DNA of 64,000 nt from JADFGZ01 sp965222345 (lineage in GTDB: Bacteria; Acidobacteriota; Terriglobia; 2-12-FULL-54-10): assembly GCA_965222345.1 (NCBI GenBank), contig CBDCTS010000007.1, positions 1,240,001-1,304,000 on the forward strand, read 5' to 3'. Below, in pieces: positions 17,824-27,274 of this stretch (its first letter is position 1; each line of letters starts with the position of its first letter). The position numbers were made by a program, and so were the translations under genes. Below the pieces are notes generated by a model. It saw only the letters and a list, made by a program, of their open reading frames with translations. It was not told where the DNA came from and ran no database searches.

Positions 17824-19346
17824 ACGTGCTGCTGGTGCTTCCCATCTTAATTCCGCTGGTGACGGCGGCCGTTTCGCTGCTGCTCTGGCGGCGTCCGCTG
17901 TGGCAGCGCCGGCTGGGCGTTTGCGGAGCGGCTACGTTGCTGGCGGCTAGCGTGGCGCTGCTGGAAAGCGTCCGGGGCGACGGCATCCAGGTTCAGGCGG
18001 TGCAGATGGGAGACTGGCCCGCCCCGGTCGGCATCACCCTGGTTGCCGACCTCTTTTCCGCGATCATGGTCGTGATGGCCGGGTTGATGGGTTTTGCGGT
18101 GGCCGTGTACTCTCCCGCCAGCTTGAACCGCCGGCGGCAGGCGTTTGGCTACTACCCGCTGCTTCACATCCTGTTGATGGGCGTCTGCGGAGCTTTCCTG
18201 ACTGGCGACATCTTCAACCTCTATGTCTGGTTTGAAGTCATGCTGATCGCCTCCTTTGTGCTGCTGGCGCTCGGCGGGGAGCACGGACAGTTGGAAGGCG
18301 CCTTCAAGTACGTCACGCTCAACCTGATGTCCTCGGCGTTGTTTCTGGCGGCGGTGGGTATCCTCTACGGTATGGCCGGCACGCTCAACATGGCCGACCT
18401 CGCCCGGAAACTACCCCAGGTGGAGCAGTCCGGCTTGGTGACGACGCTGGCGATCCTGTTCCTGGTGGCTTTCGGCATCAAGGCGGCGGCCTTTCCCCTG
18501 TTTTTTTGGCTTCCGGCTTCCTATCACACTCCGCCAGTCGCCGTATCAGCCATCTTCGCGGGCCTGCTGACCAAAGTGGGTGTCTACGCGATGATTCGCG
18601 TCTTCACGCTGCTGTTCACACAAGAGGCATCCTACACCCACACTCTAATCCTGATTATGGCCGGGTTGACCATGGTAACCGGTGTCTTGGGGGCGCTGGC
18701 ACAAAACGAATTCCGGCGCATCTTGTCGTTCCACATCGTCAGCCAGATCGGTTATATGTTGATGGGGCTGGGACTGTTCACAGTGACTGGAGTGGCCGGC
18801 TCCATCTTCTACATCATGCATCACATTATCGTGAAGACTAATTTGTTCCTGGTCAGCGGCGTGGTGCATCATCTCAGGGGCACTTACCAGCTGAAAGAAC
18901 TGGGAGGCCTCTGGAGGGGCTTCCCCGGTCTGAGCATCCTGTTTCTGATCTCGGCGCTGTCGCTGGCCGGAGTTCCTCCTTTATCGGGATTCTTTGCGAA
19001 ACTGACACTGCTTCAGGCCGGATTGGCAACCGAGCAGTACGCCATCGGCGCCACGGCGTTAGTCGTCAGCTTGCTCACTTTGCTCTCCATGTCCAAGATC
19101 TGGTTGGAGGCTTTTTGGAAACCCGCCGCGGCATCGGCCACTGGTCCGCCTGCCGCCGGTGCTGAGACTCCGCAGGCGGAGCCCAAACGAAGCCTCTGGC
19201 TGCTTATGCCGGTGATATTGCTGGCCGCTATGACGCTGACCATCGGGCTGGCAGCCGAGCCGTTTGTTGGCCTTGCAATCCAAGCGGCCCATCAGTTGAT
19301 GAACCCGGCTGGCTACATCGAGGCGGTCCTGGGAGGCCAGCCATGA
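17820..19346 (+). CDS. mrpD: Na+/H+ antiporter subunit MrpD (MnhD)
   Basis: 508 residues, starting in an ATGA overlap with mrpC. A NuoM/N-like polytopic protein with the channel motifs LYVWFEVMLIASFVLLALGG, FGIKAAAFPLFFWLPASYHTPPVAVSA and FHIVSQIGYMLMGLGLF. A second ion-translocating subunit of the complex besides MrpA. The loop near residue 440 (AASATGPPAAGAETPQAEP) is low-complexity and probably variable. Confidence 0.95.
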   Translation: MNVLLVLPILIPLVTAAVSLLLWRRPLWQRRLGVCGAATLLAASVALLESVRGDGIQVQAVQMGDWPAPVGITLVADLFSAIMVVMAGLMGFAVAVYSPASLNRRRQAFGYYPLLHILLMGVCGAFLTGDIFNLYVWFEVMLIASFVLLALGGEHGQLEGAFKYVTLNLMSSALFLAAVGILYGMAGTLNMADLARKLPQVEQSGLVTTLAILFLVAFGIKAAAFPLFFWLPASYHTPPVAVSAIFAGLLTKVGVYAMIRVFTLLFTQEASYTHTLILIMAGLTMVTGVLGALAQNEFRRILSFHIVSQIGYMLMGLGLFTVTGVAGSIFYIMHHIIVKTNLFLVSGVVHHLRGTYQLKELGGLWRGFPGLSILFLISALSLAGVPPLSGFFAKLTLLQAGLATEQYAIGATALVVSLLTLLSMSKIWLEAFWKPAAASATGPPAAGAETPQAEPKRSLWLLMPVILLAAMTLTIGLAAEPFVGLAIQAAHQLMNPAGYIEAVLGGQP

Positions 19347-19816
19347 GCGCGTTCCTGTGGAACATTCTGATGGCGGTTGCCTGGGCTGCCCTGACGGAGC
19401 AATTCACTCTGGGGAATTTGGCGGCCGGTTTTGGGTTGGGATATCTGATATTGATGATTACGCAGCCGATCGTAGGGCGGTCGAATTACTGCACCAAAGT
19501 GCGCCAAGTTCTCGGTTTTGTTCTCTATTTCCTGTGGGAGCTCATTCTGGCGAATCTTCGGGTGGCTTACGAGGTGGTGAGGCCGACTTACAAAATGCGG
19601 CCGGGGGTGATCGCGATCCCGCTCGACGCACAAACAAACGCTGAGATTACTGCGCTGGCCAATTTTATCACGCTGACGCCCGGCACTCTCAGCCTGGACG
19701 TGTCGGAGGATCGCAAGGTGCTGTATATCCACGCCATGTACGTTTATGACCGCGAGGCGCTCCGGCGCGAGATCAAGAGCGGGTTGGAACGGCGGGTTTT
19801 GGAGGTGATGCGATGA
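19343..19816 (+). CDS. mrpE: Na+/H+ antiporter subunit MrpE (MnhE)
   Basis: 157 residues, ATGA overlap with mrpD. It has two N-terminal membrane helices and a cytoplasmic C-terminal domain containing the typical NFITLTPGTLSLDVSEDRKVLYIHAM segment. MrpE is needed for assembly and activity of the Mrp complex. Confidence 0.93.
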   Translation: MSAFLWNILMAVAWAALTEQFTLGNLAAGFGLGYLILMITQPIVGRSNYCTKVRQVLGFVLYFLWELILANLRVAYEVVRPTYKMRPGVIAIPLDAQTNAEITALANFITLTPGTLSLDVSEDRKVLYIHAMYVYDREALRREIKSGLERRVLEVMR

Positions 19817-20100
19817 GCCCGAACGAGCCGGGGCTGCTCTCGACCGCGATTCAGGTGGCGTGGGTCATGTTGAGCGCAGGTCTTTTGCTTGCCTTCATCC
19901 GCCTGATTCGCGGCCCCAGCCTGCCCGACCGTGTGGTGGCGCTGGACCTGCTGGCGACGCTGTCGGTGGGAATCATTGCCGTGGATGCTATTGCCAGCAC
20001 CCAGCCGGTTATCCTGGATGCTGCCATCGTCGTTTCCTTGATCGCCTTCGTGGGCACCATAGCTTTCGCCCATTATGTGGAAAAGGGAGGACCGGGATGA
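19813..20100 (+). CDS. mrpF: Na+/H+ antiporter subunit MrpF (MnhF)
   Basis: 95 residues, ATGA overlap with mrpE. Three membrane helices with the MnhF hallmark RGPSLPDRVVALDLLATLSVGIIAVDA. A small integral subunit of the Mrp complex. Confidence 0.93.
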   Translation: MSPNEPGLLSTAIQVAWVMLSAGLLLAFIRLIRGPSLPDRVVALDLLATLSVGIIAVDAIASTQPVILDAAIVVSLIAFVGTIAFAHYVEKGGPG

Positions 20101-20522
20101 AGGAAGCTGCCGCTGCCGTTCTGCTGATCGTCGGAGCAATATTTATGCTGCTGGCTGCCGTCGGTATCTTTCGCATGCCGAGCCTATTTACGCGAATTCA
20201 GACGGCAACCAAGGGAAGCACTCTGGGCATTGTCTGCACGTTTCTTTCCGTGGCGGTTTATTTTGGAGAGATTGCGGTCACCTTGCGCGCCCTCATGATT
20301 ATTGCTTTTACCTTCTTGACTGCGCCGGTGGCAGCCCACATGATTGCCCGCGCAGCATATTTTGTTGGCGTGCCGCTGTGGGAGAAGGCTGAGATCGACG
20401 AGTTGCGCGGTCGCTACGATCTGCGCACGCACTCTTTGGACAGCGGTGCCTACGAGGCTGTCGGACAAAAACCGAAACCGGAGTTGCCGGACCCCGGCGT
20501 GGAGAGTGGCGGGAAGGATTAA
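20097..20522 (+). CDS. mrpG: Na+/H+ antiporter subunit MrpG (MnhG)
   Basis: 141 residues from the ATG at 20097, which overlaps the mrpF stop (ATGA). A longer frame beginning at 19860 is only an out-of-frame reading through mrpF. Three membrane helices with the MnhG sequence LAAVGIFRMPSLFTRIQTATKGSTLGIVC and APVAAHMIARAAYFVGVPLW, then a hydrophilic tail (about residues 97-141) longer than in many MrpG proteins. It closes the operon; no strong terminator is seen directly after it. Confidence 0.93.
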   Translation: MKEAAAAVLLIVGAIFMLLAAVGIFRMPSLFTRIQTATKGSTLGIVCTFLSVAVYFGEIAVTLRALMIIAFTFLTAPVAAHMIARAAYFVGVPLWEKAEIDELRGRYDLRTHSLDSGAYEAVGQKPKPELPDPGVESGGKD

Positions 20523-21058
20523 GTTGTCGGGCAATAGCGCGAAACGAAACTCGCAATGATTGACGTTAAAGCCGTGGCACGGTCTTCCGGAAAGCTGCTG
20601 GGAGTTCCGGGCATAACCCTTGTCCTTCTTATCCTTAGCCGGGGCGGCAGGGTTGCCGGACGGCTCATGCTCGGAACCATCCCGCACTGTTGTAGCCTAG
20701 CCACGTATTCTCCGCAGGCATATTGAATCCCTCGTTCCGAATGATGAACCCACGGCCGACGCCGCGCTTTGAGGACCGTTGGAAGGACTGTGGGAGCGCT
20801 GGGACCGTTATGGAGGAATTAGTCCACGGAGGCTCGGTTGGATTTAAATGGGTGTATACTTTCGGTCGACGGAGGGCCAAAAGAAAATCCCGGTCTAGAA
20901 AGAATCTTGGCTGAGGGTTGTCGCAGATAGTTCACAGTTGGGGGAAATTAGGGAAGTTGCAAACAAGCCCTTGAATTTTGCCGAGAATATCCTCTTCATT
21001 TGGTCCCCGAGGCAAAGCGAAAATGTCCAGAGCTAGGGTCATGAAAGGAAGGGAAACA
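20523..21058. other. Intergenic region between mrpG and the first amidohydrolase
   Basis: No gene is supported. A TATACT at 20855-20860 is a possible -10 box, without a convincing -35. The region contains no recognised repeat. Confidence 0.35.
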
Positions 21059-22936
21059 ATGAATTGGAAAAGGTTACCCCTCGTCGTCTGGCTGCTCTGT
21101 GCCTGGCTGCCGTTTCTCAGCAGCTCGGTCGGAGCCCAGGAACCCTCAGACATCATCCTATACAACGGAAAAATTGTGACGGTGGATGACGATTCCTTCA
21201 CCTCGAACCTGGGCACTATCGCGCAGGCTATCCACATAAAGGACGGAACGATCCTGCACATAGGCGCCAATGCCGAGATTCGCGCCATGGCCGGACCCGG
21301 CACGAAGGTGATTGACCTGAAGGGTCGTTTCGTGATGCCGGGCATTATCAACACGCATGACCACCCGATGGACTGGGACCCGCTGAACCCGTACATCATA
21401 AGAAACGTCGTAACGGACGATGTTCACATTGAACGGTTTTTGTGGGACGAGCCCCCGGATGAGAAGTTGCTAAAATTCCCCCGCGTTTTGGATGAAGCAG
21501 TCAACGCCGCCAAACCCGGCCAGTGGATTCGAATCAGTTTGCTTCACGGCAAAGAGTATCGTTGGCGGGATGAGGTTACCAGTTTCTTGGGCCGGCAGAT
21601 TACCAAGCAGCAACTGGATATGGCGGCGCCCAATAACCCGGTGCTGGTGCGGGCCGGCTTTGTGGGGGCGTTGGTGAACGACCGTGCTTTGGAGGAAATC
21701 AGGAAATACTGGGGAGATTACGCCGACGCCATCTTTAGCACCCCGGAAAACGCTGGATTTGAGCAGACGGGATTTGGCGCCGTCAGTTACCGCTTCATCG
21801 AGCCGGACATTCTTTACCACAAAGACCATCCCGAGATCTGGGCCAAGATACTGGAACACGGCCTCTCGTGGCTGGCCGGTTATGGGGTGACAACCGACGG
21901 CTCGATGATGTACGCCCCGGCACAAATTTATGGTTATCGCAAGCTGGAAAAGGAAGACAGGCTGGCAATCCGCATGCCGTGGGGGTATTTCTGGCCGCCC
22001 TTTAACGAACCATTCGAAGACCCCTATTTTTTGGCGGATATCGCCAATCGGGTTGGAGAAGGCTCCGACCGCTTCTGGTTCATCGGCGCTTCCCCGATGA
22101 TGACCTTCGGTTGCTCTACCTTGCCGGGCATTACTCCGGAAGCGCAGCAAAGAGAGGCCGAATGCAAGGACACGCTCGAACCTGGATCGGGCCTGAGCAA
22201 ATGGACCTACAATTACGTCAAGGCCGGCGGCCGCATTGCGCTCATCCATACCGAGGGGGATCAGGACATCGATTACCTGCTGGACATCGTCGAGCAGGCC
22301 AGCAAGGACGCGGGGATGACGCTGGAGGAAATTCGCGCCAAACGGCATGCTTATGACCACGGGCAGATGTCCCCCCGGGACGATCAAGCGGTGCGCCTGA
22401 AAAATCTGGGGATGATCGTAGGCAACTATGACATATACCTCTGGGAAGGCAATGGAGCCAGAATCTTGAAGGACTACGGAGAAAGAGCAGCCAGTTGGGT
22501 GACTCCACGCAAAAGATTGGTCTCCAACCAGGTTGTCACTACGCTGGAGCTGGATCGACCCTTCGGCTACACCAATCTGACCATGTTCCAGGTTTTTCAT
22601 ACGGCGATTACCCGGCGGGACAAGGATGGAAATGTGATTGCTCCCCAGCAAGGGGTGGACCGGGAAACCATGTTAAAGATAGCCACCACTTGGGGTTCCC
22701 AATACGTCTTGCGAAAGGACAAACTCGGTTCCCTGGAGCCCGGCAAGTGGGCGGACCTGGCTGTTTTGGACAAAGATTACCTCACCATTCCCGTGGATGA
22801 CATCCCCAAGCTGCAGGTGTTGATGACCCTGGTGGGCGGTAAAGTAGCCCATCTGGTTCCATCGCTGGCCCGCGAAATCGGTATGGAGCCCACCGGATCT
22901 CAGGTGGAACTCGGCGGTCCCGCCGCCCAGTGGTAA
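21059..22936 (+). CDS. Exported amidohydrolase (Amidohydro_3-like)
   Basis: 625 residues from the ATG at 21059, preceded by GGAAGGGA at good spacing; two upstream in-frame ATGs would add residues before the signal peptide (cleavage likely near SSVGA-QE, residue 26). The N-terminal beta region ILYNGKIVTVDDDSF and the metal-site H100-x-H102 (PGIINTHDHPMDW) are those of the composite-domain amidohydrolases. The C-terminal EPGKWADLAVLDKDYLTIP is the returning beta-sandwich. Such enzymes hydrolyse C-N bonds with one or two metals. A close paralogue follows at 23430, and a relic of a third copy lies between. The substrate is unknown; export points to periplasmic action. Confidence 0.85.
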   Translation: MNWKRLPLVVWLLCAWLPFLSSSVGAQEPSDIILYNGKIVTVDDDSFTSNLGTIAQAIHIKDGTILHIGANAEIRAMAGPGTKVIDLKGRFVMPGIINTHDHPMDWDPLNPYIIRNVVTDDVHIERFLWDEPPDEKLLKFPRVLDEAVNAAKPGQWIRISLLHGKEYRWRDEVTSFLGRQITKQQLDMAAPNNPVLVRAGFVGALVNDRALEEIRKYWGDYADAIFSTPENAGFEQTGFGAVSYRFIEPDILYHKDHPEIWAKILEHGLSWLAGYGVTTDGSMMYAPAQIYGYRKLEKEDRLAIRMPWGYFWPPFNEPFEDPYFLADIANRVGEGSDRFWFIGASPMMTFGCSTLPGITPEAQQREAECKDTLEPGSGLSKWTYNYVKAGGRIALIHTEGDQDIDYLLDIVEQASKDAGMTLEEIRAKRHAYDHGQMSPRDDQAVRLKNLGMIVGNYDIYLWEGNGARILKDYGERAASWVTPRKRLVSNQVVTTLELDRPFGYTNLTMFQVFHTAITRRDKDGNVIAPQQGVDRETMLKIATTWGSQYVLRKDKLGSLEPGKWADLAVLDKDYLTIPVDDIPKLQVLMTLVGGKVAHLVPSLAREIGMEPTGSQVELGGPAAQW

Positions 22937-23429
22937 TTTGAGGCAAGCCATTACGAGGCCTGCTGCATATTCAAGGCGAACCCGGCAGCGCCAGTTCGCC
23001 CCAGACAGAAAAACTCTTGGCAAGCTACGCAGGCAGGCCTAAACTCCGGGCAACCTATGGCGACGGAGCCACTGATGGCAACGACACGCACGGGTAGATA
23101 TCTCAAAACTTGCTGTTCGTTCCAATACCAAGACACAGTTAAATCTGTCTGGCTCCCCTTTTCGTCCGGGAAGTTGTTTTTCTCTTTTCATTGCATTAGA
23201 GCGGATTCTTAACCACCAAGGTGGCTTTCTAACGACAGCACGGAAGCTGACTTCGTTCATCGCGACAAGCAGGGAGGTTGGGATGCAGCCGGTGGGCGCC
23301 AGCACCCGGACGGAACCGATCCTGGAAGGATGGCGACCAAAACCTGATTAGGAGAAAACCGTCCTTACGGACCGTTGCTCCATTGGAGCAACCAGCACAC
23401 TTTTCTGCATTTACACAAGGGAGGAAACC
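22937..23429. other. Intergenic region containing an amidohydrolase gene relic
   Basis: Mostly without recognisable genes, except for the short 3' relic described at 23262-23351. A good Shine-Dalgarno (GGGAGGAAACC) precedes the next gene. Confidence 0.5.
23262..23351 (+). pseudogene. 3' relic of a third amidohydrolase gene
   Basis: Translated in frame, this stretch reads REVGMQPVGASTRTEP then ILEGWRPKPD and a TAG stop. The intact downstream gene ends REIGMQPVGPSTWTEP then IPEGWEPKAY and a stop, a match over about 26 residues including the stop position. The nucleotide match is also obvious. Only the extreme C-terminal tail survives. It sits just before the paralogue at 23430, as expected if a tandem array of three genes lost most of its middle member or a duplication was resolved unequally. 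Confidence 0.8.
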
Positions 23430-25325
23430 ATGAGGCAAGCAGGCGCGATACTGTTGGCGGTTGTTTGGTGCAGTGTCGGGGGATGGTCCCAGAATGTTAA
23501 CGTGCCGGCGGTGCTGGCGAACTATCCACAAATGATCGTGTACAACGGAAAGATCGTAACCATGGACGACGAGTCTTTCCAGCCCCGCGTCGGGACGATC
23601 GTGCAGGCGATGGCGATCCGGGACGGGAAGGTCCTGAAGATGGGGAACGATGCGGAGATCCGAGCCCTGGCGGGACCGCAGACGAAGCAGATTGACTTGA
23701 AGGGGCGAGAGGTGCTGCCGGGTTTCATCATGACCCACGAGCACCCTGTCGACTGGATGTGGACGGAACCTGTGGCCTTTCGGCATGTCTTCCCGAATGA
23801 CGATGTGATTGTCTCGCGGTGGCTGCCAAACCTGCCGGCGAAGGAACAGTTGGCGCTGTTTGAGCCCACGATGCGGGAGGCGGTAGCGAAGGCAAAACCG
23901 GGGCAGTGGGTCCGGGTGATTCCCAACTGGGGCCCGGACTACGAGCGGGTTGACGAATTCAGAGGGCAACATGGTCAAATCTGGGAACAATCCATCAGGA
24001 AAGAATACCTGGATATATTGGCGCCCAACAATCCGGTCTGCATCAGTAACGGCTTTACCAGCGCTTGCATGTCCAACACCAAGGCCCTGGAGGAATATCG
24101 GAGCGTGCATTCAGACTTGGATGCTCAGGATGAGCAATCGGCAGTGTTAGGCCGCAAGATGCCGTCCGATGTCGTGCTGAAAGGGAAAGTGCCGCTTTTG
24201 GCTGAGCTTCTGAAGGCTGAACTGGAGTTGTGGGCCCGCTACGGGATCACGGCTTATGGCTCCGCGCCTTATGCTTACACGAACCTGCAAGCCTTGAATA
24301 TTTTGGACCAAAGAGGCGATCTGCCGGCGCGGTATGCCTGGACATGGCATGATGCAGTCGCTCCCAAAGGGTGGGACTTGGACACGCTGCGACATATGTC
24401 TGGCGTGCTGGGACAAGGGTCGGACTACTTATGGTTTATAGGCGCTTTCGGTTCTTCCGGCGGTTGCATGTCGATCCCGGCGAGACCCGAGTGGACGGAG
24501 CAGTGGGGGGCCAACCCGCCTCCGTATTCCTATAGCCCGGAGTGCGGTAACGCTCCCGGCACGCCTGGGTATGCGAGGAATGTGGCGATCGCCGAGTCCG
24601 GCCTCCGGATTGCCACAATGCATTCATCGGGGGACAAAGGGATTGACTATGTCATGGACGCAATCGAAGAGGGCAGCAGACGAGCCGGCATGACGCCGGA
24701 AGAGATTCGCTCCAAGCGACATGCCTTTGATCATAGCGCGGGAGCTCCCCGACCGGGCCAGATTCCTCGCCTCAAGAACCTGGGGATGATGACGAGCATG
24801 CTCAATACGATTCTGTGGGAGACGCACCGGGGAGCCTCTCAGGTTGCCAGGCAGTTCGGGGTGGAATACACGAACTGGGTCGTCCCCCGCAAGACTGTCA
24901 CGGATGCCGGAATCATGAATACCTTTGAAATAGACCGTCCGCTGCCGCACAAAGTGTTTTTCTTTGTTACAAAAGGGATGAACCGCTACAACGACCGGGA
25001 TCAGCAAGTGTACGGACCGGGGGAGAGGACGGACCGGATTACGCAGTTGAAAGCGCTGACGACCTGGGGCGGATATTATTTGCTGCGGGAAAACCTGGTG
25101 GGCAGGCTGGGACCGGGCTCGTATGCCGACTTCCTTGTGCTGGACCGGGACTTTCTGACGATACCGGAAGCCGAGATACCACAGACGCAGGTGCTGATGA
25201 CGGTGGTCGGCGGGAAGACGGTGCACCTAGGCGCTGACTTGGCCAGGGAGATCGGGATGCAGCCGGTGGGGCCGAGCACCTGGACGGAGCCGATCCCGGA
25301 GGGATGGGAGCCGAAGGCCTATTGA
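23430..25325 (+). CDS. Exported amidohydrolase, paralogue of the upstream gene
   Basis: 631 residues, preceded by GGGAGGAAACC. Signal peptide at residues 1-20 (GAILLAVVWCSVGGWS). Same architecture as the gene at 21059: MIVYNGKIVTMDDESF, the metal-site H103-x-H105 (PGFIMTHEHPVDW), a shared GMTPEEIRSKRHAFDH segment, and the C-terminal GPGSYADFLVLDRDFLTIPEAEIPQTQVL. The two proteins have probably diverged in substrate, because the middle parts (about residues 110-330) differ most. With the amidase gene that follows, this looks like a periplasmic amide- or cyclic-amide-degrading set. Confidence 0.85.
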   Translation: MRQAGAILLAVVWCSVGGWSQNVNVPAVLANYPQMIVYNGKIVTMDDESFQPRVGTIVQAMAIRDGKVLKMGNDAEIRALAGPQTKQIDLKGREVLPGFIMTHEHPVDWMWTEPVAFRHVFPNDDVIVSRWLPNLPAKEQLALFEPTMREAVAKAKPGQWVRVIPNWGPDYERVDEFRGQHGQIWEQSIRKEYLDILAPNNPVCISNGFTSACMSNTKALEEYRSVHSDLDAQDEQSAVLGRKMPSDVVLKGKVPLLAELLKAELELWARYGITAYGSAPYAYTNLQALNILDQRGDLPARYAWTWHDAVAPKGWDLDTLRHMSGVLGQGSDYLWFIGAFGSSGGCMSIPARPEWTEQWGANPPPYSYSPECGNAPGTPGYARNVAIAESGLRIATMHSSGDKGIDYVMDAIEEGSRRAGMTPEEIRSKRHAFDHSAGAPRPGQIPRLKNLGMMTSMLNTILWETHRGASQVARQFGVEYTNWVVPRKTVTDAGIMNTFEIDRPLPHKVFFFVTKGMNRYNDRDQQVYGPGERTDRITQLKALTTWGGYYLLRENLVGRLGPGSYADFLVLDRDFLTIPEAEIPQTQVLMTVVGGKTVHLGADLAREIGMQPVGPSTWTEPIPEGWEPKAY

Positions 25326-25466
25326 ACCTGGCGGAAGCCTTCATCGACACCACCTTTGCGGCCACGAAAAAAGGGGCCTCGGGATGGGTCCTGCCCAGGA
25401 TGCATGAAAATCATGCTGAGGTATTTTTGAAACCGGTTTTAAGACGACTGCAAAGGAGATACTCTT

Positions 25467-27089
25467 ATGCACGAAGGAAGAATCAAACTGTTCCACGTGA
25501 AACCTTCCAATTCGAGGGCGCTCTTGGCGCTAGTCTTTTTTTCTCTGCTGTCTCTTGTGCCTGGCTGTAGCAGGAGCCAGGTCCAACCTTTCCGCCTGAT
25601 GGAGGCGTCCATAGAAGATATTCACAACGCCTACCAATCGGGAGAGCTTACATCTCGCCAACTGGTCCAACTCTATCTGGACCGCATCGAGGCATATGAC
25701 AAAAACGGGCCGAACATTAATTCAATCATCTCTCTAAACCCTCGGGCCCTCGAAGAGGCCGACCGGCTGGATGCCGCATTCACCGCCTCCGGTTTCGCTG
25801 GCCCGCTCCACGGCATCCCAGTCATTGTCAAAGATCAGGCGGATGCCCAAGACATGCCGACAACCTTGGGCTCGGTGCTCCTGGAGGACTACTTCCCGGA
25901 AAAAGACGCCTTTGCAGTGGCAAGGCTGCGGGAAGCGGGCGCGATCATTCTCGGGAAGTCCACCCTGGGTGAGTGGGGAGGGGGAGATACGTATGGTTCC
26001 CTCTTCGGGATTACGCGAAACCCCTACGCATTGGATAGAACGGTAGGCGGTTCTTCCGGCGGCACCGGAGGAAGCATTTCCGCAAACTTTGCCACTGTGG
26101 GAGTGGGGCAGGAGGGTTATGCGTCGATTCGCAGGCCTTCCACCTGGAATTCCCTGGTGGGCATGAGGCCGACGGGCGGTCTGATCAGCCGCAGCGGTGT
26201 GTATGCCGGATGGCCATCCATCAACGGCTCCCTGGGGCCGATGACGCGCACGGTAAAAGACCTGGCCACGCTTTTGGACGCCTTGGTGGCATACGATCCG
26301 GAAGACCCTCTTACCGCGCGGGGCGTGGGCAACGTACCGGATAGCTACACGGATTTCCTTGACAACAACGGCTTGCAGGGAGCCCGCCTGGGGATAATTC
26401 GAGAGTCTATTGTGAGCAATTCGGAGCCTGAGTCGGAAGACTTCTCAAAAGTCAGCGAGGTTTTCGACCAGGCCGTTGAACAATTAAAAGCCGCGGGAGC
26501 GGAAGTTGTGGACCCGATCGTTATTCCCGACCTAAACGAGTTGCTCGCCAAAAGAGCTGGCGGTCCTGAGGGAGACGAATCTTTCCAGGTGTACTTCAAC
26601 AGGAACCCCAATGCGCCGTTCAAATCTCGTCAGGAAGTCCTCCAATCGCCCGATTTTGCCAAGGTGTTTCGATATGCGCAAGAAATGTTGAGACGTTCCT
26701 CCGAAGGATCGCCCGGCGACTCCAGGCATTACGAATATCTGCTGGCCAGAGAGCAGTTGATGACAAACCTCCTGAAGGTTATGGCGGACAACGGACTGGA
26801 CGCCATCGTGCACAAGTCTGTCGAGCACCAACCGACCCTGATCAGCGACGGGATGAACCCTCCTTACGTCAACACCAAAGGGGTCCCGCATTTGAACACC
26901 TTTTTAGTATTTGTCCCCACCATCACCGTCCCTGCCGGATTTACAAGGGACCAGCTTCCCGTTGGGATTAGCTTTCTGGGAAGGCCGTTCAGCGACGGGG
27001 CTTTGATCAAACTGGCCTACTCCTATGAACAGGCAACCCTCCATCGGAAACCGCCCGGCAGCACGCCTGCTCTTCCAGACGAACCCTAA
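25467..27089 (+). CDS. Exported amidase (amidase-signature family)
   Basis: 540 residues, preceded by AAGGAG 8 bases before the ATG. The N-terminus has a basic region, a hydrophobic stretch and a possible lipobox ending at C34 (SLVPGC), so it is probably exported and perhaps lipid-anchored. The amidase-signature catalytic triad is visible: K122 (PVIVKDQAD), cis-Ser S197 (VGGSSGGTGGS) and nucleophile S220 (QEGYASIRRPS). Members hydrolyse carboxylic amides; GatA-type transamidase use is unlikely because of the export signal. It follows two exported amidohydrolases and may act with them. Confidence 0.88.
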   Translation: MHEGRIKLFHVKPSNSRALLALVFFSLLSLVPGCSRSQVQPFRLMEASIEDIHNAYQSGELTSRQLVQLYLDRIEAYDKNGPNINSIISLNPRALEEADRLDAAFTASGFAGPLHGIPVIVKDQADAQDMPTTLGSVLLEDYFPEKDAFAVARLREAGAIILGKSTLGEWGGGDTYGSLFGITRNPYALDRTVGGSSGGTGGSISANFATVGVGQEGYASIRRPSTWNSLVGMRPTGGLISRSGVYAGWPSINGSLGPMTRTVKDLATLLDALVAYDPEDPLTARGVGNVPDSYTDFLDNNGLQGARLGIIRESIVSNSEPESEDFSKVSEVFDQAVEQLKAAGAEVVDPIVIPDLNELLAKRAGGPEGDESFQVYFNRNPNAPFKSRQEVLQSPDFAKVFRYAQEMLRRSSEGSPGDSRHYEYLLAREQLMTNLLKVMADNGLDAIVHKSVEHQPTLISDGMNPPYVNTKGVPHLNTFLVFVPTITVPAGFTRDQLPVGISFLGRPFSDGALIKLAYSYEQATLHRKPPGSTPALPDEP

Positions 27090-27146
27090 GAGGCATCAGG
27101 AAGAATTAACAAGCGACTTTCATTCGAGACACCTTCAAGCACCCTT

Positions 27147-27199
27147 CTGCCGCCGCCAATACGGCGTCCCGAGGCGGCAGAATCCTCAGCGAGGATTCT
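27147..27199. other. Two adjacent hairpins between convergent genes
   Basis: CTGCCGCC (27147-27154) pairs with GGCGGCAG (27173-27180), and AGAATCCTC (27179-27187) with GAGGATTCT (27191-27199) across an AGC loop. No T-run follows on either strand, so they are not classical terminators, but their place between the amidase and CBS genes suggests a transcript-end function. Confidence 0.35.
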
Positions 27200-27274
27200 A
27201 GGTTGATGATACAAGGGTCCGGCTACAGCAGTGCCCTAAAAGGCTCTGGTAAACAGGGGTTTGTGGATTGCAGG

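Noticed and set aside
20723..20914. A small plus-strand frame between mrpG and the amidohydrolase
   Set aside because: No ribosome-binding site and a basic, low-complexity translation without family features.
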